From contig CANFNE010000017.1 in assembly GCA_947448105.1 (NCBI GenBank), positions 1 through 17,944 on the forward strand: DNA of 17,944 nt, written 5' to 3'. The notes beneath the pieces are model-generated. The model did not search any database, was not told the DNA's origin, and saw only the letters and a list, made by a program, of their open reading frames with translations. Shown here one piece after another: positions 9,107-16,278 of this stretch (position 1 is the first letter of the stretch; every line of letters begins with the position of its first letter). A program made the translations under genes and the position numbers. The DNA comes from Burkholderiales bacterium (lineage in GTDB: Bacteria > Pseudomonadota > Gammaproteobacteria > Burkholderiales > Burkholderiaceae_C).

Positions 9107-10615
9107 TTAGTCGCAGGCCTGAGCGATCAGGTCTTTGATGGCCTGCACATCAGGCGCCATCACGCGCACTTTTTTCGGCAGGGCCTCAATACCGGCAAAC
9201 TTGGCCGGGCGCTCGGGCTCGCGTCCCAGGGCTTCGACGATGGTGGCGGCAAACTTGATGGGCAAGGCGGTTTCCAGCACCAGCATGGGAACGCCACTTT
9301 GGCGGTGCGCGTGCGCCACTTTCAGGCCGTCGGCGGTGTGGGTGTCCACGACCACGCCATATTTTTGCCAGGTATCGCGGATCGTGGCCAGGCGGTCTGC
9401 GTGCGTGCTCTTGCCGCTGGCAAAGCCGTAGCGCTTGGCCGCCTGGGCAAACGCCGGATCGGCACCCAGGTCAAAACGGCCCTGGCGTGGCACCTGCGTG
9501 CCAAACAAATCGGCGGTGCGTGCGCCGTCGCGCCCGAGCAGGTCAAACACAAAGCGCTCGAAGTTGCTGGCCTTGGAAATATCCATGGAGGGGCTCGAGG
9601 TTTCATGCGTATCGGCCGTGCCGCGCACGCGGTAAACACCGGTGCGGAAAAACTCGTCGAGCACGTCGTTTTCGTTGGTCGCCACCACCAGCTGCGCAAT
9701 TGGTAAACCCATCATGCGCGCCACGTGGCCCGCGCAGACGTTGCCGAAGTTGCCGCTGGGGACGGTGAAGCTCACCTGAGGAAGGTCACGATTCGCCGCC
9801 GGGCCGCCCCAAGGCGAATCAGCCCCCTCGGGGGGCAGCGAACCACGCGCAGCGGGGAGCGTGGGGGCGTTTTGTGTTGCTTGCAAATAACCGGCAAAGT
9901 AGTACACCACCTGCGCCATGAGGCGCGCCCAGTTGATGGAGTTGACGGTGCCAATCTTGTATTTGCGCTTGAAGTCCAGGTCGCCCGACACGGCCTTGAC
10001 CAGGTCCTGGCAATCGTCAAACACGCCGGTGATGGCGATGTTGTAGATGTTGTCGTCCAGCAGGCTGAACATCTGCGCCTGCTGAAAGGGACTCATGCGC
10101 CCGTCCGGGCTGGTCATGAAGACGCGCACGCCTTTTTTGCCGCGCATGGCGTATTCAGCCGCGCTGCCGGTGTCGCCGCTGGTGGCGCCAAAGATATTGA
10201 GCTGTTCGCCGCGGCGTGCCAGTTCGTACTCAAACAAGTTGCCAAGCAACTGCATGGCCATGTCTTTGAAGGCCAGCGTGGGGCCGTTGGACAAGGCCTC
10301 CAGGTACAAACCATCTTCCAGCCGGGTCAGGGGCACGATGGCGGCTGTGCCAAACACGTCTTCGGTATAGGTCTTGCGGCACAGGGCGCGCAAATCGTCG
10401 GCCGGGATGTCGTCCACGTACAGCGACAAAATCTCAAACGCCAGATCGGCGTACGGCAGACCGCGCCAGCGGGTCAAGGTCGCCGCGTCTACTTGCGGAT
10501 AGGTCTCGGGCAGGTACAAGCCACCGTCGGGCGCCAGGCCCTCAAGCAAGATTTCGCAAAAGCGTTTGGGCTCGGATGGGTGCGTGCCGGTGGCGCGGGT
10601 GGAGATGTAACGCAT
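9107..10615 (-). CDS. thrC: threonine synthase, with an in-frame repeat-derived insertion
   Basis: The 502-residue PLP enzyme converts O-phosphohomoserine to threonine. It starts MRYISTRATG, typical of the proteobacterial long form. The PLP lysine is K117 in NGPTLAFKDMA; ATSGDTGSAAEYAM (144-157) and FTVPSGNFGNVCAGH (283-297) are core active-site segments. Between QATQ and VSFTVPSGNFG, residues about 249-277 (PTLPAARGSLPPEGADSPWG and a few beyond) do not look like threonine synthase; they are translated from a hairpin repeat at 9790-9868. Homologues I recall in this family are about 470-480 residues, which fits an insertion of this size. The ATG at 10615 shares its A with the TGA of hom, so translation is coupled; GGAAGAG inside the hom end serves as ribosome-binding site. 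Confidence 0.96.
   Translation of the reverse strand: MRYISTRATGTHPSEPKRFCEILLEGLAPDGGLYLPETYPQVDAATLTRWRGLPYADLAFEILSLYVDDIPADDLRALCRKTYTEDVFGTAAIVPLTRLEDGLYLEALSNGPTLAFKDMAMQLLGNLFEYELARRGEQLNIFGATSGDTGSAAEYAMRGKKGVRVFMTSPDGRMSPFQQAQMFSLLDDNIYNIAITGVFDDCQDLVKAVSGDLDFKRKYKIGTVNSINWARLMAQVVYYFAGYLQATQNAPTLPAARGSLPPEGADSPWGGPAANRDLPQVSFTVPSGNFGNVCAGHVARMMGLPIAQLVVATNENDVLDEFFRTGVYRVRGTADTHETSSPSMDISKASNFERFVFDLLGRDGARTADLFGTQVPRQGRFDLGADPAFAQAAKRYGFASGKSTHADRLATIRDTWQKYGVVVDTHTADGLKVAHAHRQSGVPMLVLETALPIKFAATIVEALGREPERPAKFAGIEALPKKVRVMAPDVQAIKDLIAQACD
9790..9868. repeat. GC-rich multi-hairpin repeat inserted in frame in thrC
   Basis: Three inverted repeats stand side by side. GATTCGCC (9790-9797) pairs with GGCGAATC (9813-9820) around a G/C loop. 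GCCCCC (9822-9827) pairs with GGGGGC (9831-9836) around TCG. CCACGC (9843-9848) pairs with GCGTGG (9859-9864). Minus-strand words such as CCCCGAGGGGG and CCTTGGGGCGGCCCGGCGG are familiar to me from intergenic repeats abundant in Comamonadaceae genomes. That is memory, not a search. No second copy occurs in this window. The element carries no stop in the thrC frame, so it reads through as about 27 extra residues. Confidence 0.7.
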
Positions 10616-11937
10616 CAGGCCAGCTCTTCCTTGCGAATGCGCACAATGCTTTGCAGCACCGTGGGCAGGGATTGCATGCGCACCAGCGCCGCGTCCATAC
10701 GCGCCTCGGCGCAGTCGTGGGTGAGGATGATGAGGTCGGTTTGGTTGGCCTCCTCGCCGCTCACTTCGTCGGCCTCGCGCTGCAAGACGGCGTCAATGCT
10801 GATGTCGGCGTCTGCCAGAATGCCCGTGACCTTGGCCAGCACGCCAGTCTGATCCGCCACGCGCAGGCGCAGGTAGTAGCTGGTCACCACATCGGCCATG
10901 GGCAGGATGCGCAAATCGCTCATGGCGTTGGGCTGGAAGGCCAGGTGCGGCACGCGCTGGGCTGCGTCGGCGGTGTGCAGGCGGGTGATGTCCACCAAGT
11001 CCGCAATCACCGCGCTGGCCGTGGGCTCGGACCCCGCACCTTTGCCGTAGTACAGCGTGGTGCCTACGGCGTCGCCCTGCACCATCACCGCATTCATGGC
11101 GCCTTCCACATTGGCAATCAGGCGCTTGGATGGCACCAGGCTCGGGTGCACGCGCAGCTCAATGCCCTCAGGGCGGCGTTTGGCAATGCCCAGCAACTTG
11201 ATGCGGTAGCCCAGTTGCTCGGCGTATTTGATGTCCTGACTGGAGAGCTTGGTAATGCCTTCGATGTAGGCCTTGTCAAACTGCACCGGAATGCCAAACG
11301 CAATTGCCGACATGATGGTCGCCTTGTGCGCGGCGTCCACGCCTTCGATGTCAAAGGTCGGGTCGGCTTCGGCATAGCCCAGTCGTTGCGCTTCCTTGAG
11401 CACCACGTCAAAGTCCAGGCCCTTGCTGCGCATCTCGGACAGGATGAAATTGGTCGTGCCGTTGATGATGCCGGCAATCCACTCAATGCGGTTGGCCGTC
11501 AGACCTTCGCGCAGCGCCTTGATGATGGGAATGCCGCCGGCCACGGCCGCTTCAAACGCGACCATCACGCCTTTGGCCGAAGCTGCGGCAAAAATTTCAG
11601 TGCCGTGCACCGCCAACAAGGCTTTGTTGGCGGTCACCACATGCTTGCCTGCGGCAATGGCTTCAAGCACCAGGGTTCTGGCAATGCCGTAGCCGCCGAT
11701 CAGCTCAATGACGATATCAATGTCAGGGTTGGCAATCACGGCGCGGGCGTCGTTGACCACGGTGACGTTGGGGCCCACTGCGGCGCGCGCGCGCGCCGTG
11801 TCCAGGTCAGCGACCATGGTGATCTCGATGCCACGGCCAGCGCGGCGCTCAATCTCGTTTTGGTTGCGCTGGAGCACGTTGAAAGTGCCCGAGCCCACGA
11901 CGCCAATGCCCAACAGGCCTACTTGAATCGGTTTCAT
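10615..11937 (-). CDS. hom: homoserine dehydrogenase
   Basis: The 440-residue protein is the monofunctional form that reduces aspartate semialdehyde to homoserine, the branch point to threonine and methionine. The N-terminal Rossmann fold shows VGLLGIGVVGSGTF (about 6-19). The catalytic domain includes AGIINGTTNFILSEM and AQRLGYAEADPTFDIEGVDAAHK, the latter a family signature with the conserved Glu/Asp/Lys residues. A C-terminal ACT domain begins near YYLRLRVADQTGVLAKVTGIL and suggests feedback control by threonine. The ATG at 11937 gives MKPIQVGLLGIG and has AAGAAG upstream; the longer in-frame extension lacks family similarity. Its TGA overlaps the thrC ATG by one base. A (GC)7 dinucleotide run lies at 11783-11796 inside the gene. 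Confidence 0.96.
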   Translation of the reverse strand: MKPIQVGLLGIGVVGSGTFNVLQRNQNEIERRAGRGIEITMVADLDTARARAAVGPNVTVVNDARAVIANPDIDIVIELIGGYGIARTLVLEAIAAGKHVVTANKALLAVHGTEIFAAASAKGVMVAFEAAVAGGIPIIKALREGLTANRIEWIAGIINGTTNFILSEMRSKGLDFDVVLKEAQRLGYAEADPTFDIEGVDAAHKATIMSAIAFGIPVQFDKAYIEGITKLSSQDIKYAEQLGYRIKLLGIAKRRPEGIELRVHPSLVPSKRLIANVEGAMNAVMVQGDAVGTTLYYGKGAGSEPTASAVIADLVDITRLHTADAAQRVPHLAFQPNAMSDLRILPMADVVTSYYLRLRVADQTGVLAKVTGILADADISIDAVLQREADEVSGEEANQTDLIILTHDCAEARMDAALVRMQSLPTVLQSIVRIRKEELA

Positions 11938-12005
11938 ACAGTTCTTCTTTAAATGAATCAGGGGTCCGGCGCGCAAACCCGTGCAGGGCCGCGCGCGCTG
12001 TTGCG

Positions 12006-13232
12006 TTAGTTGCTGTGGCGCTTGCGGTAGGCTTCCAAAAACTTGGCGACGCGGCCAATGGCCTCGCGCAAATCGTCTTCGTGCGGTAAAAACACAATGC
12101 GGAAGTGGTCGGGCTGAGCCCAGTTAAAGCCGCTGCCCTGCACCAGCATCACGCGGGTTTCTTGCAGCAACTCCAGGAAAAAGGACTGGTCGTCCTCAAT
12201 CGGATACACGACCGGGTCGAGCCGGGGAAACATGTACAAGGCGGCGCTGGGCTTGACGCAGCTCACGCCTGGAATGGCGGTAATCAACTCATAGGCCAGA
12301 TCACGCTGGCGGCGCAATCTGCCGCCTTCACGGACCAGCTCATCAATGCTTTGGTGGCCACCCAAGGCGGTCTGAATCGCGTATTGGCCCGGCACATTGG
12401 CGCACAAGCGCATATTGGAGAGCATGTTCAGGCCCTCGATGTAGTCCTTGGCCGGGCGCTTGTCGCCCGAGACCACCAACCAGCCCGCGCGGTAACCGCA
12501 AGAGCGGTAGCTTTTGGACAGGGAGTTGAAGGTGAGGGTCAGCACATCGTCGCTCAAGGAACCAATCGCGGTGTGCTGCGCGCCGTCGTACAGCACCTTG
12601 TCGTAGACCTCGTCGGCCAGAATCACCAGCCCGTGTTCGCGCGCAATCGCCACAATGGCCAGCAGCAGCTCGTCCGAATACAGTGCGCCGGTCGGGTTGT
12701 TGGGGTTGATCACCACAATGGCCTTGGTGCGCGCCGTGATCTTGGCGCGTATGTCGTCCAGGTCGGGCATCCATCCCTTGGACTCATCGCACAAGTAGTG
12801 CACGGGCGTGCCGCCCGAGAGGCTGGCCGCCGCCGTCCACAGCGGATAGTCGGGCGCGGGCAAGAGCATTTCGTCACCGTCATCGAGCAAGCCGTTGGTG
12901 GCCATCACGATCAATTCACTGGCGCCATTGCCCAGGTAAATATCATCCAGCGTGACGCCGCGGATGCCCTGCTTTTGCGTCTCGTGCATTACCGCTTTGC
13001 GCGCCGCAAAAATGCCCTTGCTGTCCGAGTAACCGGCCGAGTTGGGCAGGTTGCGAATCATGTCTTGCTGAATCTCTTCAGGCGCGTCGAAGCCAAACAC
13101 CGCCAGATTACCGATGTTGAGCTTGATGATTTTTTGTCCCTCTTCCTCCATCTGGCGCGCACGGTCCATGATGGGGCCGCGAATGTCGTAGCAGACGTTG
13201 GCCAGCTTGGCAGATTTGTAAATGGGTTTCAA
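12006..13232 (-). CDS. alaA: alanine aminotransferase, AlaA type (PLP-dependent class I/II)
   Basis: The 408-residue protein closely follows the E. coli AlaA pattern: SAKLANVCYDIRGPIMDRAR at the N-terminus, KIIKLNIGN, FGFDAPEEI, LPAPDYPLWTAA, VHYLCDES, INPNNPTGA (175-183), ADEVYDKVLYD (206-216), and the PLP lysine K240 in FNSLSKSYR. AlaA transfers the amino group of glutamate to pyruvate to make alanine. I chose a TTG start at 13232 because it yields the family N-terminus (KPIYKSAKLANV) and has GGAGGG at 13241-13236 just upstream; no ATG fits, and a GTG at 13292 would add 20 unrelated residues. It is probably the first gene of the run to hom, thrC, moeA, moaD and moaE; 68 bases separate it from hom. 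AlaC is the main alternative paralogue. Confidence 0.92.
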   Translation of the reverse strand: MKPIYKSAKLANVCYDIRGPIMDRARQMEEEGQKIIKLNIGNLAVFGFDAPEEIQQDMIRNLPNSAGYSDSKGIFAARKAVMHETQKQGIRGVTLDDIYLGNGASELIVMATNGLLDDGDEMLLPAPDYPLWTAAASLSGGTPVHYLCDESKGWMPDLDDIRAKITARTKAIVVINPNNPTGALYSDELLLAIVAIAREHGLVILADEVYDKVLYDGAQHTAIGSLSDDVLTLTFNSLSKSYRSCGYRAGWLVVSGDKRPAKDYIEGLNMLSNMRLCANVPGQYAIQTALGGHQSIDELVREGGRLRRQRDLAYELITAIPGVSCVKPSAALYMFPRLDPVVYPIEDDQSFFLELLQETRVMLVQGSGFNWAQPDHFRIVFLPHEDDLREAIGRVAKFLEAYRKRHSN

Positions 13233-13235
13233 AGT

Positions 13236-13241
13236 CCCTCC
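13236..13241 (-). promoter_or_regulatory. ribosome-binding site deciding the TTG start of alaA
   Basis: GGAGGG on the minus strand lies three bases before the TTG at 13232-13230. The spacing is short, but it is the strongest Shine-Dalgarno near this end and coincides with the point where family similarity begins. Confidence 0.6.
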
Positions 13242-13268
13242 AGAGGGTAGATAGCGGGCCGCGAAACC

Positions 13269-13274
13269 TATAAT
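13269..13274 (+). promoter_or_regulatory. candidate -10 element (TATAAT) for the Mth938-like gene
   Basis: A perfect TATAAT stands in the 106-base divergent gap between alaA and the gene at 13339. No good -35 is seen 16-18 bases upstream, where the sequence is GC-rich. It would give a 5' leader of about 58 bases. Weak support. Confidence 0.3.
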
Positions 13275-13338
13275 TTGACCACAGTTCCGCACCTATTCCG
13301 TGCCCGAACACGCCCGCAACACGCCAGACCGCACTCCA

Positions 13339-13704
13339 ATGAAACTCCAACCCGACCGCACCCAAGGCCCCACCATCACCGGCTATGGAGAAGGCTGGGT
13401 CGCGGTCAACGGCGAACCGTCGCACAGCAGCCTGCTTCTCAGCAGCATGGGCCACCGCCTGGACTGGAGCGGGCGCAGCTTTGAGACGCTGGAGGCGGCA
13501 GACTTTGCGCCCATCTTGGAGTGGGACGCGGAACTCGTATTGTTTGGCAGTGGCGCGCGCCTGCGCTTTGCCAATCCGCAGTGGCTGGCGGCGCTGTACG
13601 CCCGGCGCATCGGGGTGGAAACCATGGACACACAGGCCGCGTGCCGGACCTACAACTTCCTGGCGGGCGAAGGACGCAAGGTCGTGGCAGCGCTGCTGGT
13701 CTAG
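13339..13704 (+). CDS. Mth938-like domain protein (DUF498 / NDUFAF3-like)
   Basis: The 121-residue protein looks like a member of the Mth938-like family, whose eukaryotic member NDUFAF3 helps assemble respiratory complex I. The bacterial function is not established. Typical features are ITGYGEGWVAVNGEPSHSSL near the N-terminus, a central LEWDAELVLFGSGARLRF (about 59-76), then VETMDTQAACRTYNFLAGEG, matching the family's G(V/I)E-MxT-AACRTYN-L motif. No signal peptide or membrane segment is seen, so it is probably cytoplasmic. I prefer the ATG at 13339; a GTG at 13300 would add 13 residues of no family similarity. Neither has a clear Shine-Dalgarno. It lies 140 bases upstream of bcp on the same strand. 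Confidence 0.82.
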   Translation: MKLQPDRTQGPTITGYGEGWVAVNGEPSHSSLLLSSMGHRLDWSGRSFETLEAADFAPILEWDAELVLFGSGARLRFANPQWLAALYARRIGVETMDTQAACRTYNFLAGEGRKVVAALLV

Positions 13705-13750
13705 CACGCAAAAGGCGCAGCACAAGCCAAGACGGTCGCCGATTTCAGGG

Positions 13751-13803
13751 TAAAATCCGCAGCTGACGTTGGGAGCCACACTGCACAAAGGAGTGCCGCT
13801 CCT
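13751..13803 (+). promoter_or_regulatory. candidate bcp promoter -10 and leader stem-loop
   Basis: TAAAAT (13751-13756) is a good -10 match, with only a weak -35 (AAGACG, 13729-13734) 16 bases before it. It would give a leader of about 80 bases. Within that leader AGGAG (13789-13793) can pair with CTCCT (13799-13803), a 5-bp stem. The bcp ribosome-binding site is poor: GAGAG at 13828-13832, 12 bases before the ATG. Confidence 0.35.
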
Positions 13804-13844
13804 CAACTTGCCTGACACATCCAGCACGAGAGATTCAATACCCC

Positions 13845-14321
13845 ATGGCGATCGTTGTCAACAAGCCCCTACCCGAATTCGAAGCCAACGCCACCGGTGG
13901 CTTGCGGGTCACCAATAGTTCGCATACCGGCCAAACCCTGGTGCTGTTTTTCTATCCGAAAGACAACACCCCCGGTTGCACCACCGAAGCCATGCAGTTT
14001 CGTGACCATTACCAAGATTTTGTCGATGCAGGCGCAGAAGTGTTTGGCGTTTCGCGTGACAACATGAAGTCGCACGACGAATTCAAGGCCAAGCTTGAGC
14101 TGCCTTTTGAGCTGATCGCCGACACCGAAGAAAAAATGTGCCACATGTTTGGTGTGGTCAAAAACAAGATCATGTACGGCAAGAAAGTCAAAGGCATTGA
14201 GCGCAGCACCTTTTTGGTAGGCGCCGATGGCCTGGTTAAAGAAGAGTGGCGCGGTCTGAAAGTACCCGGCCACGTCGAAGACGTTTTGACCGCCGTCAAG
14301 TCGCTTAACGAGACCGTATAA
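13845..14321 (+). CDS. bcp: thiol peroxidase Bcp / PrxQ-type peroxiredoxin
   Basis: The 158-residue thioredoxin-fold peroxidase reduces hydrogen peroxide and organic hydroperoxides with thiol reductants in the cytoplasm. The peroxidatic cysteine is C45 in YPKDNTPGCTTEA, the family's Px(D/A)xTPGCT motif. In E. coli Bcp a resolving cysteine sits five residues later (C50); here that position is Met50. The only other cysteine is C99 in EEKMCHMFGV, so the enzyme either works as a one-cysteine type or uses C99. Further family features are FFYPKD, GVSRDNMKSHDEF and IERSTFLVGADG. It is probably transcribed alone, with a terminator 96 bases past its stop. Confidence 0.95.
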   Translation: MAIVVNKPLPEFEANATGGLRVTNSSHTGQTLVLFFYPKDNTPGCTTEAMQFRDHYQDFVDAGAEVFGVSRDNMKSHDEFKAKLELPFELIADTEEKMCHMFGVVKNKIMYGKKVKGIERSTFLVGADGLVKEEWRGLKVPGHVEDVLTAVKSLNETV

Positions 14322-14350
14322 CGCGCACATTTGCGGGCATGCCTAGTGCA

Positions 14351-14387
14351 TTGCGCCGACATTTGGCTCATGCATAATGTTTGCATG
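14351..14387 (+). promoter_or_regulatory. candidate promoter and dyad operator between bcp and the PhoH gene
   Basis: TTGCGC (14351-14356) and CATAAT (14373-14378) are 16 bases apart. A perfect inverted repeat, CATGCA (14369-14374) and TGCATG (14382-14387) around seven bases, straddles the -10 and the predicted start of transcription. This geometry is typical of a repressor site. A transcript from here would reach the terminator at 14417-14449 after about 65 bases, so it could be a short RNA or an attenuated leader for the PhoH gene. All roles are inferred. Confidence 0.33.
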
Positions 14388-14432
14388 GAACTGAATTTCA
14401 CGGACCCACGACCACCAAAGGCCGCCTTATAG
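14385..14432 (+). other. candidate 15-codon leader reading frame overlapping a terminator
   Basis: An ATG at 14385 opens a frame reading MELNFTDPRPPKAAL, with a TAG at 14430-14432. The stop lies in the loop of the terminator hairpin at 14417-14449, and the last five sense codons form its left arm. There is no Shine-Dalgarno; the ATG is six bases past a CATAAT element, as in a leaderless message. A frame this short arises easily by chance, so this is a candidate only. Confidence 0.2.
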
Positions 14433-14449
14433 CAAGGTGGCCTTTTTTT
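14417..14449 (+). terminator. intrinsic terminator downstream of bcp
   Basis: AAAGGCCGCCTT (14417-14428) pairs with AAGGTGGCCTTT (14434-14445) to form a 12-bp stem with one G-T pair and a five-base loop. A run of seven Ts follows (14443-14449). This is a textbook rho-independent terminator in the plus direction. It lies between bcp and the PhoH gene, whose start is 53 bases further on, so PhoH needs read-through or its own promoter. Nothing else convincing is seen in 14450-14502. Confidence 0.9.
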
Positions 14450-14502
14450 GTTGCGGGTCGCCTTGTCTGCCTCTGACTTATTTTTTTCACGAGCTCCAAC
14501 CC

Positions 14503-16251
14503 ATGCCCCTGCCTTCCGCGCCGACCAAACGTGCTGACCGACTGACACCTGCGGCTTTTGACGGAGCCCCGAAATCCGGGCGCCAGTCGCAGCGACCCGC
14601 AGCCGCTTCGGCGCGCGCCCAAACCACCGCGGTGGAAAGCGCGACCGAGCTGGAAAAACGTCCCGCAGCGGGCCGCCAGGCCGCGTTGCTGAGCAAAGCG
14701 CCGGCCTCGGAGGCTGCAGTTCAAGTGGAGACCAAGCGCGCCACGCCAGCGCAGGCGCCCAGCCCTGCGGCGGCAGTCGCCGTGACAGCCAGCGCCGCAC
14801 CCCTCGCCCCCAGGCAAGCGGCCCAAACTGCTGCACCGCGCAGTCGCAAATCCGCACGCAGTGGCCCGTCCAAGCTGTTTGTGCTTGACACCAATGTGCT
14901 GATGCACGACCCGATGTGCCTGTTCCGCTTTGAAGAACACGACATCTTTTTGCCCATGATCGTGCTCGAAGAGCTCGATGGCCATAAAAAGGGAATGACC
15001 GAAGTGGCGCGCAACGCCCGCCAAACCAGCCGCACGCTCGACGCGTTGGCCGGAGCACCCGGTGCGGACATTGCCCAAGGCTTTGAACTCAACAGCACCG
15101 GCCAGCGCGAGGCCAAAGGAAAACTGCTTTTCCAGACCCAGCCGCTGGACTACAGCCTGCCCACCAGCCTGCCCCAAGGCAAGGCGGACAACCAGATTCT
15201 GGGTGTGGTGGAAGCGCTGCGCAAAAAATACCCCGCCCGCGAAGTGGTGCTGGTGTCCAAGGACATCAATATGCGCGTCAAGGCCCGCGCCTTGGGCCTG
15301 GCCACCGACGACTACCAAAACGACAAAACCCTGGAAGATGGAGACTTGCTGTATTCCGGCGCGATGGCCCTGCCTGCGGACTTTTGGTCCACCCACGGCC
15401 AAAGCGTGGAAAGCTGGCAACAAGGGCAAAACACCTTTTACAAGGTCAATGGCCCCACCGTGCCCAGCATGCTGATCAACCAGTTTGTGTACTTTGAGTC
15501 TCCGGGCGAGCCCAGCTTGTACGCGCGCGTGACCGAAATCCGGGGTAACACAGCAGTACTCAAAACCCTGCGCGACTTCAACCACCTGAAAAACGCAGTC
15601 TGGGGCGTCACCACCCGCAACCGCGAACAGAACTTCGCCATGAACCTTCTGACCGACCCGGAAGTGGACTTCGTGACGCTGACCGGCACCGCGGGCACCG
15701 GCAAAACCCTGATGGCGCTGGCCGCAGGTCTGACGCAGGTGCTTGACGACCGGCGCTACACCGAAATCATCGTGACCCGCGCCACCGTGAGCGTGGGCGA
15801 AGACATCGGCTTTTTGCCCGGTACCGAAGAAGAAAAAATGGGCCCTTGGATGGGCGCGCTCGATGACAACCTCGAAGTCCTGGGCAAAACCGATACCAAC
15901 GCAGGCGAATGGGGCCGCGCGGCCACCAGCGAGCTGATCCGCAGCAGGATCAAGATCAAGAGCATGAACTTCATGCGCGGGCGCACGTTTTTGAACAAGT
16001 ACGTGATCATCGACGAGGCGCAAAACCTCACACCCAAGCAGATGAAAACACTGATCACGCGTGCAGGCCCTGGCACCAAAATCGTGTGCATGGGTAATTT
16101 GGCGCAAATTGATACGCCTTACCTGACGGAAGGCTCCTCGGGCCTGACTTTTGCGGTAGACCGGTTCAAGGGCTGGCCACACGGTGGTCACATCACCCTG
16201 GCGCGAGGCGAACGCTCACGACTGGCGGATTTCGCCAGCGAAGTGCTTTAA
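14503..16251 (+). CDS. phoH2: PIN domain-PhoH ATPase fusion protein (PhoH2-like)
   Basis: The 582-residue protein has three parts. Residues 1-122 are Ala/Pro/Arg-rich and look disordered. A PIN nuclease domain (about 124-290) shows acidic residues at D129 (FVLDTNVLMHD), E156/E157 (VLEELDGHKKG), D229 (KADNQIL) and D254 (VSKDINMRVKA). A PhoH NTPase domain (about 375-582) has Walker A GTAGTGKT (395-402) and Walker B VIIDEAQNLT (501-510). The mycobacterial protein of this build, PhoH2, is reported to be a sequence-specific RNA helicase and RNase, so an RNA-processing role is likely. The ATG at 14503 has only a weak GAG upstream; earlier in-frame codons lie within the terminator. It is convergent with dnaB. 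Confidence 0.93.
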   Translation: MPLPSAPTKRADRLTPAAFDGAPKSGRQSQRPAAASARAQTTAVESATELEKRPAAGRQAALLSKAPASEAAVQVETKRATPAQAPSPAAAVAVTASAAPLAPRQAAQTAAPRSRKSARSGPSKLFVLDTNVLMHDPMCLFRFEEHDIFLPMIVLEELDGHKKGMTEVARNARQTSRTLDALAGAPGADIAQGFELNSTGQREAKGKLLFQTQPLDYSLPTSLPQGKADNQILGVVEALRKKYPAREVVLVSKDINMRVKARALGLATDDYQNDKTLEDGDLLYSGAMALPADFWSTHGQSVESWQQGQNTFYKVNGPTVPSMLINQFVYFESPGEPSLYARVTEIRGNTAVLKTLRDFNHLKNAVWGVTTRNREQNFAMNLLTDPEVDFVTLTGTAGTGKTLMALAAGLTQVLDDRRYTEIIVTRATVSVGEDIGFLPGTEEEKMGPWMGALDDNLEVLGKTDTNAGEWGRAATSELIRSRIKIKSMNFMRGRTFLNKYVIIDEAQNLTPKQMKTLITRAGPGTKIVCMGNLAQIDTPYLTEGSSGLTFAVDRFKGWPHGGHITLARGERSRLADFASEVL

Positions 16252-16278
16252 AGAACGCAAATCGGCCGCTTAAAGGCG

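Noticed and set aside
10576..11952. 458-codon open frame opposite hom
   Set aside because: It is the mirror of the hom coding sequence with the same compositional bias and no family similarity.
13274..13300. TTGACC at 13275-13280 as a -35 for the Mth938-like gene
   Set aside because: No -10 is found 16-18 bases downstream; the sequence there is CCGTGC.
14463..14483. Possible Pho box (CTGACTTAT-like) before the PhoH gene
   Set aside because: Only a partial single half-site match; the known Pho box needs two 7-base direct repeats at set spacing, which are not present.
14398..16191. 597-codon open frame opposite the PhoH gene
   Set aside because: The PIN and PhoH catalytic motifs are clearly on the plus strand; the antisense frame is low-complexity.
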